A stretch of 64,000 nucleotides of DNA. Origin: Lentzea fradiae (GTDB lineage Bacteria > Actinomycetota > Actinomycetes > Mycobacteriales > Pseudonocardiaceae). Of this stretch, positions 1 through 6,914 are shown in pieces (position 1 is the first letter of the stretch; each line of letters opens with the position of its first letter). Location: NCBI RefSeq assembly GCF_900100955.1, contig NZ_FNCC01000016.1:1-64000 (forward strand), read 5' to 3'. The notes under the pieces are model-generated. The model was not told the DNA's origin, searched no databases, and was given only the letters and a program-made list of their open reading frames with translations. The position numbers and the translations under genes are program-made.

Positions 1-276
1 ACCGCTGACATAGCGACGCACGACCTCGAGCTTGAACTCGAAGGTGAACGACCGTCTGTCCGGCTTGTCCATCAGCGCTCCCGCGCTCCACAACCTCCAA
101 CGATCGTGCAAGCGTCGCACCGCCGCCGCGGACACCTCCAACCGGGTCGCGACAGCATCTCTGCCATACCCGGCCTCGAACAACGCAACAGCGGACTCCC
201 GCTGCTGCTCAGACAACGAACTCTGTGGACGCAACGAACCACTCCCCGGAGAGTCGGAACTGGATTCCCAGTCCAA
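1..276 (-). CDS. Partial IS3-type transposase (N-terminal helix-turn-helix part), cut by window edge
   Basis: Reading the minus strand from a possible TTG at 276 gives about 92 open codons running off the left edge. The frame contains LSEQQRESAVALFEAGYG, then LEVSAAAVRRLHDRW (a helix-turn-helix), then SFTFEFKLEVVRRYVSG, which matches the start of a second IS3/IS911 OrfA-like helix-turn-helix. Such proteins bind the element's terminal repeats. An in-frame stop lies just upstream (292–294). No ATG is present, so the start is uncertain. It is the only transposase seen in the window and its remainder lies to the left. Confidence 0.6.
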   Translation of the reverse strand, partial: MDWESSSDSPGSGSLRPQSSLSEQQRESAVALFEAGYGRDAVATRLEVSAAAVRRLHDRWRLWSAGALMDKPDRRSFTFEFKLEVVRRYVSG

Positions 277-287
277 CTTCCGGGGAG
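242..287. repeat. Interrupted inverted repeat at the start of the transposase frame
   Basis: CTCCCCGGA at 242–250 is mirrored exactly by TCCGGGGAG at 279–287, with a second, imperfect pairing inside (GGAACTGGA against TCCAACTTCC). It overlaps the presumed transposase start, so it may be the element's terminal region or a hairpin limiting transposase expression. 288–456 holds no recognisable gene. Confidence 0.5.
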
Positions 288-456
288 CGGTTCAGATGTG
301 CGGTGGGCGGCCCTTTGGCGGTGTTCAGTCGATTCCGCGGACGATGTGGTCTTCGTTCTCCGGTGGCCATATGTCGCTGTTTTCCATGCCCACGAAAGTA
401 GGTGTGGTGATTCAGCTCTCACTTGAGCACCGGTCGTCGTTGCCGGTCGTCGTGGT

Positions 457-1233
457 TCAGTCGTCGAGCAGGGCCACCGCACGAGTCCAGCCGGCACCGG
501 CGCCCTTGATCTTGACCGGGAACGCGACGACGGTGAAACCGAAGTCCGGCAACGCCTCCAGGTTCGACAGCCGCTCGATCTGGCAGTACTCGCGGTCGCG
601 GCCGGCGAAGTGCGCAGGCCACAGCACGCCCTGGTCCTTCGTCGCCAGGTACCGCTTGACGATGTCCGGGAACGGCGCGTCCAGGCTGAACGCGTCGGTC
701 GCGATCACCTTGACCCCCAGGTCCAGCAACAGGTTCGTCGCGGGACCGTCGAGACCGGTGTAGTCGGTGAAGTAGGTCTGGGTGCCCGCGTGCTCGGCGG
801 CACCGGTGTCGAGGATGACGATGTCCATCGGCTTCGGCGTGTACCCGATGCGCGCGAACTCCTTCTCCAGCACCTCCGGCCCGATCACGCCGGTGCCGTG
901 CCCGCGGACGTCGAGCTTCACGCCGGGGTTGTGGAACCACTCCAGCGGCATCTCGTCGATGTGCCGGGGAACCCCGGTGCCGTACGTGGTCTTCGAGCCG
1001 TAGTGCGACGGCGCGTCGACGTGCGTCCCGGTGTGCGAGGTCAGGCTGATCCGGTCCAGCGTGAGGAACTCCGAGTCCCGCAGCACGGACACGTCGAACT
1101 CGATGCCCAGCCGCGCCTTCAGCTGCTCGGCCATGTGCTCGGCACCCTGTGCGGCGGTGAGCACCTCGTGCGTCACCGGGTCCGCTTCGTACGCGGATGC
1201 GTCGATGTGGGAAGACAGATCGATGATGCGCAT
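457..1233 (-). CDS. Cyclase family protein (kynurenine formamidase-like metal hydrolase)
   Basis: 258-residue protein of the cyclase/kynurenine formamidase fold. The family signature HTGTHVDAPSHY is present around residues 67–78; its His/Asp residues bind the catalytic metal in this family. The protein probably hydrolyses a small amide or lactone in the cytoplasm, but the substrate cannot be read from sequence. The ATG at 1233 starts MRIIDLSSHID, the usual beginning for the family; the longer open frame to 1305 lacks homology. It is divergent from the ABM-monooxygenase/CoA-transferase pair and may share its promoter region. Confidence 0.85.
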   Translation of the reverse strand: MRIIDLSSHIDASAYEADPVTHEVLTAAQGAEHMAEQLKARLGIEFDVSVLRDSEFLTLDRISLTSHTGTHVDAPSHYGSKTTYGTGVPRHIDEMPLEWFHNPGVKLDVRGHGTGVIGPEVLEKEFARIGYTPKPMDIVILDTGAAEHAGTQTYFTDYTGLDGPATNLLLDLGVKVIATDAFSLDAPFPDIVKRYLATKDQGVLWPAHFAGRDREYCQIERLSNLEALPDFGFTVVAFPVKIKGAGAGWTRAVALLDD

Positions 1234-1328
1234 GACGCTGAGCGTGGCGGGCGTTCCTTGAGCACGTCTCAAGACGCGGTGGGCATGGTTTTCCCAGTCT
1301 TGCACCGCTTTTCCGGAGGAGCCACCTC

Positions 1329-1619
1329 ATGATCACCTTCGTCAACCGCTTCACCCTCACCGGTGACCCCGAGGAGTTCGAGAAGGCTTTCGACGAGACG
1401 GCCGCCTTCCTGCGCGAGCAGCCGGGCCTGATCAGATACACGCTGTCGCGCCAGCTCGACGACCCGGCCTCCTACATCAACATCGCCCTCTGGGAGAGCG
1501 CCGACGCCCTGCGCGCCGCGCTCGCCCACCCGGACTTCGGCAACCACGCCAAGGCGATGCGCGGCCTGGCGGAGTCCACCGGCGCGATCTTCAGCCCGCG
1601 CCTGTCGTTCGAAGCCTGA
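1329..1619 (+). CDS. Antibiotic biosynthesis monooxygenase (ABM) domain protein
   Basis: A 96-residue single-domain protein of the ABM ferredoxin-like dimer fold: MITFVNRFTL, a PGLIRYTL strand and an NIALWESADALRAA helix. Members are cofactor-free monooxygenases or haem/quinone-handling proteins, and the substrate is unknown. A GGAGG box lies just upstream of the ATG. Its stop overlaps the start of the next gene (TGATG), so the two are translationally coupled and probably work on the same metabolite. Confidence 0.8.
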   Translation: MITFVNRFTLTGDPEEFEKAFDETAAFLREQPGLIRYTLSRQLDDPASYINIALWESADALRAALAHPDFGNHAKAMRGLAESTGAIFSPRLSFEA

Positions 1620-2611
1620 TGGCCCCGCTGGAGGGCCTGCGGGTGGTCGAGTTCGGCGGCATCGGCCCCGGCCCGCACGGCGCGATGCTGCTCGCCGATC
1701 TCGGCGCGGAGGTCACCCGCGTGGAACGCCCGTCCGGCGGCCTGTCCGTGGTACCGGACGCCTCCCGCGACTTCCTGTTGCGCGGCAGGCGTTCGGTCTC
1801 CGCGGACCTCAAGTCCCCCGAGGGCCGCGCCGCCGTACTGGCACTCGTGTCGGAGGCCGACGTCGTCATCGAGGGTTTCCGCCCGGGAGTCCTGGAACGC
1901 CTGGGCTTGGGCCCGTCCGACTGCCTCGCGGTGAACCCAAGACTCGTCTACGCGCGCATGACCGGCTGGGGCCAGGACGGCCCGCTGGCCCAACGAGCCG
2001 GCCACGACATCAACTACCTGTCGGTCACCGGAATCCTGCACGCCATAGGCAAACCCCCGCTGAACTTGGTCGGCGACTTCGGCGGCGGATCCCTCTACCT
2101 GGTGCTGGGCGTGCTCTCGGCCCTCTGGGAACGCCACCGCACCGGCCGAGGCCAGGTGGTCGACGCCGCGATCGTCGACGGCGTCGCCTCGCTGGCCCAG
2201 ATGATCTGGTCGATGAAGGCCCAGTCGGTCTGGGAGGACACCCCCGACGCGAACCTCCTCGACGGCGGCTGCCCGTTCTACGCGACCTACGAGTGCGCCG
2301 ACGGCCGCTCCGTAGCGGTCGGATCACTAGAACCGCAGTTCTACGCCCTCCTGCTGGCCGGCCTCGACCTGACCGACGCGGGCCTCCCACCCCAGCACGA
2401 CCGCGACGGCTGGCCCTTGCTGCGCAAGGCGTTCGCCGACGCCTTCTCCACCCGCACCCGCGACGAGTGGGCCGAGGTGTTCGCCTCCTCCGACGCGTGC
2501 GTGACGCCGGTGCTGACACTGGACGAAGCCACGTCACACCCACACCTGACGGCCCGAGGCGTGTTCACCCCGGACGGCGCCGCCGTCCCGGCACCCCGCT
2601 TCTCGTCGTAG
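1619..2611 (+). CDS. CaiB/BaiF family CoA-transferase (alpha-methylacyl-CoA racemase-like)
   Basis: 330-residue class III CoA-transferase fold. The start (LEGLRVVEFGGIGPGP), the DVVIEGFRPGVLERLGL segment and GHDINYLSVTG are typical; the Asp in GHDINY sits where family members carry the catalytic Asp. Length and motifs fit alpha-methylacyl-CoA racemases, which interconvert branched acyl-CoA epimers, better than two-domain CoA-transferases. It is coupled by overlap to the ABM gene. The 3' end runs into a low-complexity spacer. Confidence 0.85.
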   Translation: MAPLEGLRVVEFGGIGPGPHGAMLLADLGAEVTRVERPSGGLSVVPDASRDFLLRGRRSVSADLKSPEGRAAVLALVSEADVVIEGFRPGVLERLGLGPSDCLAVNPRLVYARMTGWGQDGPLAQRAGHDINYLSVTGILHAIGKPPLNLVGDFGGGSLYLVLGVLSALWERHRTGRGQVVDAAIVDGVASLAQMIWSMKAQSVWEDTPDANLLDGGCPFYATYECADGRSVAVGSLEPQFYALLLAGLDLTDAGLPPQHDRDGWPLLRKAFADAFSTRTRDEWAEVFASSDACVTPVLTLDEATSHPHLTARGVFTPDGAAVPAPRFSS

Positions 2612-3093
2612 CAGGCGGTGGTGTGGCCGGGCAGGCGGAGTGGTCGGGGACGTGGTAGCCGGGGGACTGAGTAGGCAGGCTGGTGGGGGAGCGCGGACGG
2701 AGCAGCCGGGCTGGCGGAGTAGCCGGGCGGCGTAGCTGCACCAGGCGGCCTCCAGGCCACCACCTGCCGGCCCCGCCCCGCCCGCTGCCCGCTCCACCCG
2801 GCCCGGTCCTGCTCGGCTCCGCCTCGTCCGGGCCTGCTCCGCTCGGCTCGGCTCCTCCCAGTCCCGCTCCGCCCGCCGCTGCCCGCTCCGCCTGGCCCGC
2901 TCCGCCTGGCCCGGTCCTGCCCGGCCCTTGCTCCTCCCGGCCCCGCTCCTCCCAGCCCGCTCCGCCCAGCTCCACCCCGGCCCGTCCCTGCCCGCGCACC
3001 CATCCCCACCTCCCACAAGCGCGCCCACCGCGCCTGCTCACCCACCAGCACCCACTCGGCGGCGTGCCCTGCCGCCGACTAGATTGGGTCTCC
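2612..3093. repeat. Low-complexity spacer with strand-composition switch
   Basis: About 480 bases without a credible gene. The left part (to about 2750) is G-rich with recurring GGCGGAGTAGCCGGG-like words. The right part (about 2765–3060) is C/T-rich with degenerate CCCGCTCCGCCTGG words, two of which are exact tandem copies (2882–2895, 2896–2909). Open frames across it translate to Pro/Ala/Ser- or Gly/Arg-rich text with no homology. No terminator or promoter was recognised. Confidence 0.75.
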
Positions 3094-4026
3094 GTGGAAC
3101 TGCGCATCTTCACCGAGCCCCAGCAGGGCGCGAGCTACGACGACCTGCTCCGCGTGGCGCGGACGGCGGAGGACGCCGGCTACGGCGCGTTCTTCCGCTC
3201 CGACCATTACCTGAAGATGGGGTCCGCCGACGGGTTGCCCGGCCCGACCGATCCCTGGATCACCTTCGCGGGTCTTGCCAGGGACACGTCCCGCATCCGC
3301 CTCGGCACGCTGATGACCGCCGCGACGTTCCGCTACCCGGGACCGCTCGCCATCAGCGTCGCCCAGGTCGACCAGATGTCCGGTGGCCGCGTGGAGTTCG
3401 GCATCGGCGCCGGGTGGTACGAGGCCGAGCACACCGCCTACGGCATCCCGTTCCCGGCGGTGGGGGAGCGCTTCGAGCGCTACGAGGAACAGCTCGCGAT
3501 CATCACCGGGCTGTGGGAGACGCCGCTCGGCGGCACGTTCTCGTTCGAGGGCAAGCACTACTCGCTCACCGACGCGCCCGCGTTGCCCAAGCCGGCGCAG
3601 GAGCACGTCCCGGTGTTGATCGGTGGCACAGGCGCTCGCAGGACCCCGGCGCTGGCGGCGTCCTACGCGACCGAGTTCAACCTGCCGTTCGTCGGCATCG
3701 ACAAAGCCGTCGAGCAGTTCGCTCGTGTCGACGCCGCGTGCGCCGAGATGGACCGCGATCCCAGCGAGATCATTCGTTCCGCCGCGCTCGTCGCGTGCGT
3801 CGGGCGCACCGACGCCGACGTCGCCCGCCGTGCCGCGGCGATCGGGCGCGAGGTGGACGAACTCAAGAAGAACGGCTTGGCCGGCTCCCCGGCGGAGGTC
3901 GTCGACCGCATCGGCCAGTGGCGTGACGCGACCGGCATCCAGCGCGTCTACCTGCAGATCCTCGACCTCGCCGACCTCGACCACCTCAACGACATCGCGA
4001 TGGACGTCGCACCGCAGCTGACCTGA
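3094..4026 (+). CDS. LLM class F420-dependent oxidoreductase
   Basis: 310-residue bacterial luciferase-like (TIM-barrel) protein: VELRIFTEPQQGASYDDLLR, a FFRSDHYLKMG strand, GTLMTAATFRYPGPLAISVAQVDQMSGGRVEFGIGAGWYEAEH and VPVLIGGTGARRTPALAA are standard for F420-dependent family members, which move hydride to or from coenzyme F420. The GTG at 3094 begins the homologous region; upstream codons belong to the low-complexity spacer although the frame stays open. The stop codon TGA is shared with the first base pair of a GATATATCGGATATC palindrome. It converges on the Tat-exported protein gene. Confidence 0.88.
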   Translation: MELRIFTEPQQGASYDDLLRVARTAEDAGYGAFFRSDHYLKMGSADGLPGPTDPWITFAGLARDTSRIRLGTLMTAATFRYPGPLAISVAQVDQMSGGRVEFGIGAGWYEAEHTAYGIPFPAVGERFERYEEQLAIITGLWETPLGGTFSFEGKHYSLTDAPALPKPAQEHVPVLIGGTGARRTPALAASYATEFNLPFVGIDKAVEQFARVDAACAEMDRDPSEIIRSAALVACVGRTDADVARRAAAIGREVDELKKNGLAGSPAEVVDRIGQWRDATGIQRVYLQILDLADLDHLNDIAMDVAPQLT

Positions 4027-4077
4027 TATATCGGATATCAGTCGATCCCGTATATCGGATGCGATATACGGGATATC
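4025..4077. repeat. GATATC-family palindrome cluster between convergent genes
   Basis: Contains GATATATCGGATATC (4025–4039) and GATATACGGGATATC (4063–4077). CCCGTATATCG and CGATATACGGG (about 4048–4073) form an 11-bp stem with a 4-base loop. The element overlaps the stop codons of both flanking genes, because TGATATC supplies TGA on each strand. It could act as a bidirectional terminator, though it lacks the GC-rich stem and T-run of a canonical one. Confidence 0.85.
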
Positions 4078-4573
4078 AGCTCAGGGCGGCGCGGACGGAC
4101 GACGGCGTCGGCAGCACGTGCTGCGCGAAGCGACGCCGGCGTCCGATATATCGCAGTTGCAGCGCCGGGTCGTCGAAGTAGCGCTTTTCCAGACCGTCCT
4201 CGCCGAGCACCAGCCGCAGGCCGCGTCCGAGCATCGACGGCGTGTCGAGGCCGAAGCGGTCGCGCAGCACGTCGGCGGCGGCGTGGTCGTCGAAGTCGAG
4301 GGCGGCCCGCCGGACGGCCTCGACGGGCACGAGCAGGTACGGCTCGTCGGCGTGGACGCCGTCGCGGTGCGCGATGCCGAGCGCGGTCAGCGCCTTCTGG
4401 TGCGCGCCGCCGTCGAGGCCGAGGTAGAAGCGCTCCCAGTCGCCGACCTGGATCTCACCCGACCAGGTCCGCACGGGAGCGGCGACCGCCTGTCCGCCGA
4501 AGGTGAAGCCGCCTGCCAGTGCCGTGACCGTGACACCGGCAGCCGTGAACAACTGGCGTCGGGACAGTTCCAC
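4076..4573 (-). CDS. Tat-exported protein of unknown function
   Basis: 165 residues starting with a twin-arginine signal: SRRQLF followed by TAAGVTVTALAGGFTFGGQAVAA, so it is probably exported folded. The mature part (RTWSGEIQVGDWERFYLGLDGG, then DEPYLLVPVEAVRRAALDF) is unrecognised. The start is the GTG at 4573, preceded by a GGAGGGGG ribosome site; the upstream TTG at 4591 would place that site inside the gene. Codons LQLRYIG near the C-terminus (4145–4152) embed a GATATATC word, and the stop codon lies in another palindrome copy. Confidence 0.7.
   Translation of the reverse strand: MELSRRQLFTAAGVTVTALAGGFTFGGQAVAAPVRTWSGEIQVGDWERFYLGLDGGAHQKALTALGIAHRDGVHADEPYLLVPVEAVRRAALDFDDHAAADVLRDRFGLDTPSMLGRGLRLVLGEDGLEKRYFDDPALQLRYIGRRRRFAQHVLPTPSSVRAALS
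4145..4152. repeat. GATATATC word inside the Tat-protein gene
   Basis: An isolated GATATATC, flanked by a C and a G to give CGATATATCG, read by the gene as Arg-Tyr-Ile. It lies about 70 bases from the cluster at 4025–4077. Confidence 0.75.
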
Positions 4574-4619
4574 GACGCACCCCCTCCGCAAGCGATGCCC
4601 GCGGTTCCCCGCCGCAGGG

Positions 4620-5348
4620 TTACGGAATGCTAGCGAAGGTGATACCCGGAGCGACGGGGCCAGAGCGGGTCAAAGTGCGGTCCGTCAGGGGGAGAGTGCC
4701 GTCGAGCGCCGCCAGCACAGCGTCACGGGCCATCGGCAGCACCTCGGCGACCGTCACGTCCCTGCCCAGTTCGTGCGAGAGCGAAGCGACGCCCGCGTCC
4801 GCGATGCCGCACGGGATGATGTCGCCGAACGCGTCGAGGCTCGCGTTGCAGTTGATCTCGAAGCCGTGCATGGTCACGCCGCGCTGCACGCGGATGCCGA
4901 TGGCGGCGACCTTGCGCTCGGGGCCGCGGTCGTCGGCGGGCAGCCACACGCCGCTGCGGCCCTCGACCCGGCCGGTGTGCACGCCGAGCCGGTCGCAGAC
5001 CTCGATGAGGCCCTGCTCGACGCGGCGGACGTAGTCGACGACGTCCATCGGCTCCGCCAGCTTCACGATCGGGTAGCCGACCAGCTGCCCAGGACCGTGC
5101 CAGGTGATCTTGCCGCCGCGGTCGACGTCGATGACCGGCGTGCCGCTCCCGCGCGGGCGCTCCTCGTCAAGGGTGCGCCGGCCGCACGTGTAGACGGGCG
5201 GGTGCTCGAGCAGCAGGAGCGTGTCCGGGCCGGTGCCGTTCGCGCGTTCCTCCGCGATCTCCTTCTGGAGGTCCCACGCCGCCATGTAGTCGATGAGCCC
5301 CAGCTCACGGACGACGACGGGGTCTGACGAGGTGCGGGACGAGTTCAC
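4620..5348 (-). CDS. lipB: Octanoyl-[acyl-carrier-protein]:protein octanoyltransferase
   Basis: Up to 242 residues. LipB moves octanoyl from ACP to lipoyl domains, the first step of lipoate assembly. Family motifs are clear: DRGGKITWHGPGQLVGYPI, RKVAAIGIRVQRGVTMHGFEINCN and IIPCGI, giving the catalytic Lys/Cys pair (Lys of KVAAIGI, Cys of IPCGI). Its product would modify the lipoyl domains of the nearby E2 gene. The start is uncertain (ATG 5348 or GTG 5318); with the ATG it overlaps the upstream PAP2 gene by 44 bases. No lipA lies next to it in this window. Confidence 0.93.
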   Translation of the reverse strand: MNSSRTSSDPVVVRELGLIDYMAAWDLQKEIAEERANGTGPDTLLLLEHPPVYTCGRRTLDEERPRGSGTPVIDVDRGGKITWHGPGQLVGYPIVKLAEPMDVVDYVRRVEQGLIEVCDRLGVHTGRVEGRSGVWLPADDRGPERKVAAIGIRVQRGVTMHGFEINCNASLDAFGDIIPCGIADAGVASLSHELGRDVTVAEVLPMARDAVLAALDGTLPLTDRTLTRSGPVAPGITFASIP

Positions 5349-5883
5349 GACCCGACGTTACCAACCCCAGCGCGGTGGCGGCCAAGAGTCCGACCCCCGT
5401 CACACCCAGCACCGCGCCGATCACGTCGGTGACCCAGTGCCTCTCCAGCACGATCCGCGCGAACCCGGCCACCAGCACCGCGAGAACCGACCACAGGACG
5501 CCACGTCCGAGCAGCACCACCAGCGTGAACGCCGTCGAGGCCACCGCGATCGTGTGCCCGCTCGGATAGCTCGGCAGGTGGTACTCGACGGGCCGGACGC
5601 GGTCGAACAGGAACCTCGTCAGCAGCGTCGCGCAGCACAACCCGTGCAGCGCCAGCGCCTTCCACAGCCGCACGTCGCGCCGCCGCCAGGCGAGCACGAA
5701 CAACACCGCCGCGAACGACCACCCGAGCGTCGGCCCGAGCACGAGGCTCACGACGAACGCGACGTCCCGCAGCCACTCCGGGCGCGGCAGTGACTCGTGC
5801 ACCCAGGCGTCCAGCGCTGTCACCTCGGGCAGTCCCAGCAGGACCCACGAGATCACCAGCACCGCCGCGAGCGCACGGGTCAT
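5305..5883 (-). CDS. PAP2-superfamily membrane phosphatase
   Basis: 192 residues with several hydrophobic segments. The phosphatase signature is complete: DRVRPVEYHLPSYPSGHT and RIVLERHWVTDV correspond to the RP, PSGH and R-x5-H-x3-D motifs carrying the catalytic His residues. It probably removes phosphate from a lipid or isoprenoid phosphate at the membrane. The ATG at 5883 overlaps the end of the upstream epimerase gene by four bases, so the genes are coupled; its 3' end runs into lipB. Confidence 0.88.
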   Translation of the reverse strand: MTRALAAVLVISWVLLGLPEVTALDAWVHESLPRPEWLRDVAFVVSLVLGPTLGWSFAAVLFVLAWRRRDVRLWKALALHGLCCATLLTRFLFDRVRPVEYHLPSYPSGHTIAVASTAFTLVVLLGRGVLWSVLAVLVAGFARIVLERHWVTDVIGAVLGVTGVGLLAATALGLVTSGRELVPHLVRPRRRP

Positions 5884-6770
5884 GCGACCGCCGCCGTCAG
5901 CGCGGACGGCAACGAGGGGTGCATGAACGTGAACCCGTGGCTTTCCAGGACCTTCGGCGTGAGCCCCGGCGCGGCCAGCAGCAGCTCGTGCGCCATCTCG
6001 CCGCCGAGCAACGTCTTCAACGCGAACGACGGCACCGTCCACGGCGTCGGACGCTTCAAGGCGTGGCCGACGGCCTTGGTGAACTCGGCGTTCGTCGCCG
6101 GTGTCGGCGCGACGACGTTGACCGGGCCGCTGATCTCGTCGTGCTCGGTGACGAACCGGTAGGCGGACACGACGTCGTCCAGCGAGATCCACGGGAAGTA
6201 CTGCTCGCCGGTGCCGAGCTTGCCGCCGAGGAAGAACTGGAACACCGGCTTCAACCGGCCGAACACACCGCCCGAGGGCGAGATGACGACGGCGGTGCGC
6301 ATCAGCACGACCCGCACGCCGCCTTCCCGGGCCGCGGACGTCGCCGCCTCCCAGTCCCGGGTCAGCCGCGACAGGTACATGTCTCCCAGCGGCGCGTCCT
6401 CGTCCACGATCCGCGAGCCGGTGTCGCCGTAGAAGTGCGCGCCGGAGGCGTTGATCAACGCCGGCACGCCGTGCTCGACGACCGCCGCCGACAGCACCTC
6501 GGCCGGCACGACGCGGCTGTCGTGCAGCACCTGCTTGCGGGCGTCGTCCCAGCGCTTGTCGCCGATGCCCGCGCCGCACAGGTTGATGACGGCGCCGACA
6601 CCGTCGAAGGTGCCGTCGTCGATGCGCCCGGCGTACGGGTCCCAGCTGCGCTCGTCGGGGGCGGCGGCCTTGCGGCGCACCAGCCGCAGCACCTCGTGAC
6701 CGGCGGCGCGCATCGACGCCACCAGGCTCGTTCCGATCAGGCCCGACGATCCCGCGATGGCAACTCGCAT
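5880..6770 (-). CDS. TIGR01777 family sugar-nucleotide-epimerase-like protein
   Basis: 296-residue extended SDR. MRVAIAGSSGLIGTSLV is the Rossmann nucleotide-binding loop; NLCGAGIGDKRWDDARKQVLHDSR, INASGAHFYGD and MRTAVVISPSGG are characteristic of the YfcH/TIGR01777 group, whose substrate is not established. The ATG at 6770 was chosen because the Rossmann strand starts there; the open frame to 6848 lacks homology. It heads a coupled set with the PAP2 gene and lipB. Confidence 0.88.
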   Translation of the reverse strand: MRVAIAGSSGLIGTSLVASMRAAGHEVLRLVRRKAAAPDERSWDPYAGRIDDGTFDGVGAVINLCGAGIGDKRWDDARKQVLHDSRVVPAEVLSAAVVEHGVPALINASGAHFYGDTGSRIVDEDAPLGDMYLSRLTRDWEAATSAAREGGVRVVLMRTAVVISPSGGVFGRLKPVFQFFLGGKLGTGEQYFPWISLDDVVSAYRFVTEHDEISGPVNVVAPTPATNAEFTKAVGHALKRPTPWTVPSFALKTLLGGEMAHELLLAAPGLTPKVLESHGFTFMHPSLPSALTAAVA

Positions 6771-6837
6771 GGGTAGATCGTTCCGCACCGCCTCGCCACC
6801 TGCACAGCCAAAAGACGCATATCGGACCCGTGATGTG

Positions 6838-6873
6838 CCGAAGGCCACCCCGGTGGTCCGGGGTGGCCTTCGG
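6838..6873. terminator. Intrinsic-type hairpin downstream of sucB
   Basis: CCGAAGGCCACCCC pairs exactly with GGGGTGGCCTTCGG around an 8-base loop. It lies just past the end of sucB on the minus strand and before the TIGR01777 gene, separating the two transcription units. Confidence 0.7.
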
Positions 6874-6878
6874 TCAAG

Positions 6879-6897
6879 ATCCGATATATCGGATATC
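6879..6897. repeat. GATATC-family palindrome downstream of sucB
   Basis: ATCCGATATATCGGAT is a perfect 16-base palindrome, extended to GATATATCGGATATC (6883–6897). It sits between the sucB stop and the sucB terminator hairpin. A half-word, CATATCGG, occurs at about 6818–6825. Confidence 0.85.
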
Positions 6898-6914
6898 AGT
6901 GCTGCTCAGCGGCG

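Noticed and set aside
2683..3093. Long N-terminal extension of the LLM oxidoreductase
   Set aside because: Pro/Ser/Ala text comes from the repeat spacer; homology begins at the GTG at 3094.
5305..5348. lipB/PAP2 44-base overlap as evidence of a frameshift
   Set aside because: Both proteins are complete; a GTG at 5318 in lipB reduces the overlap to 14 bases, so start choice explains it.
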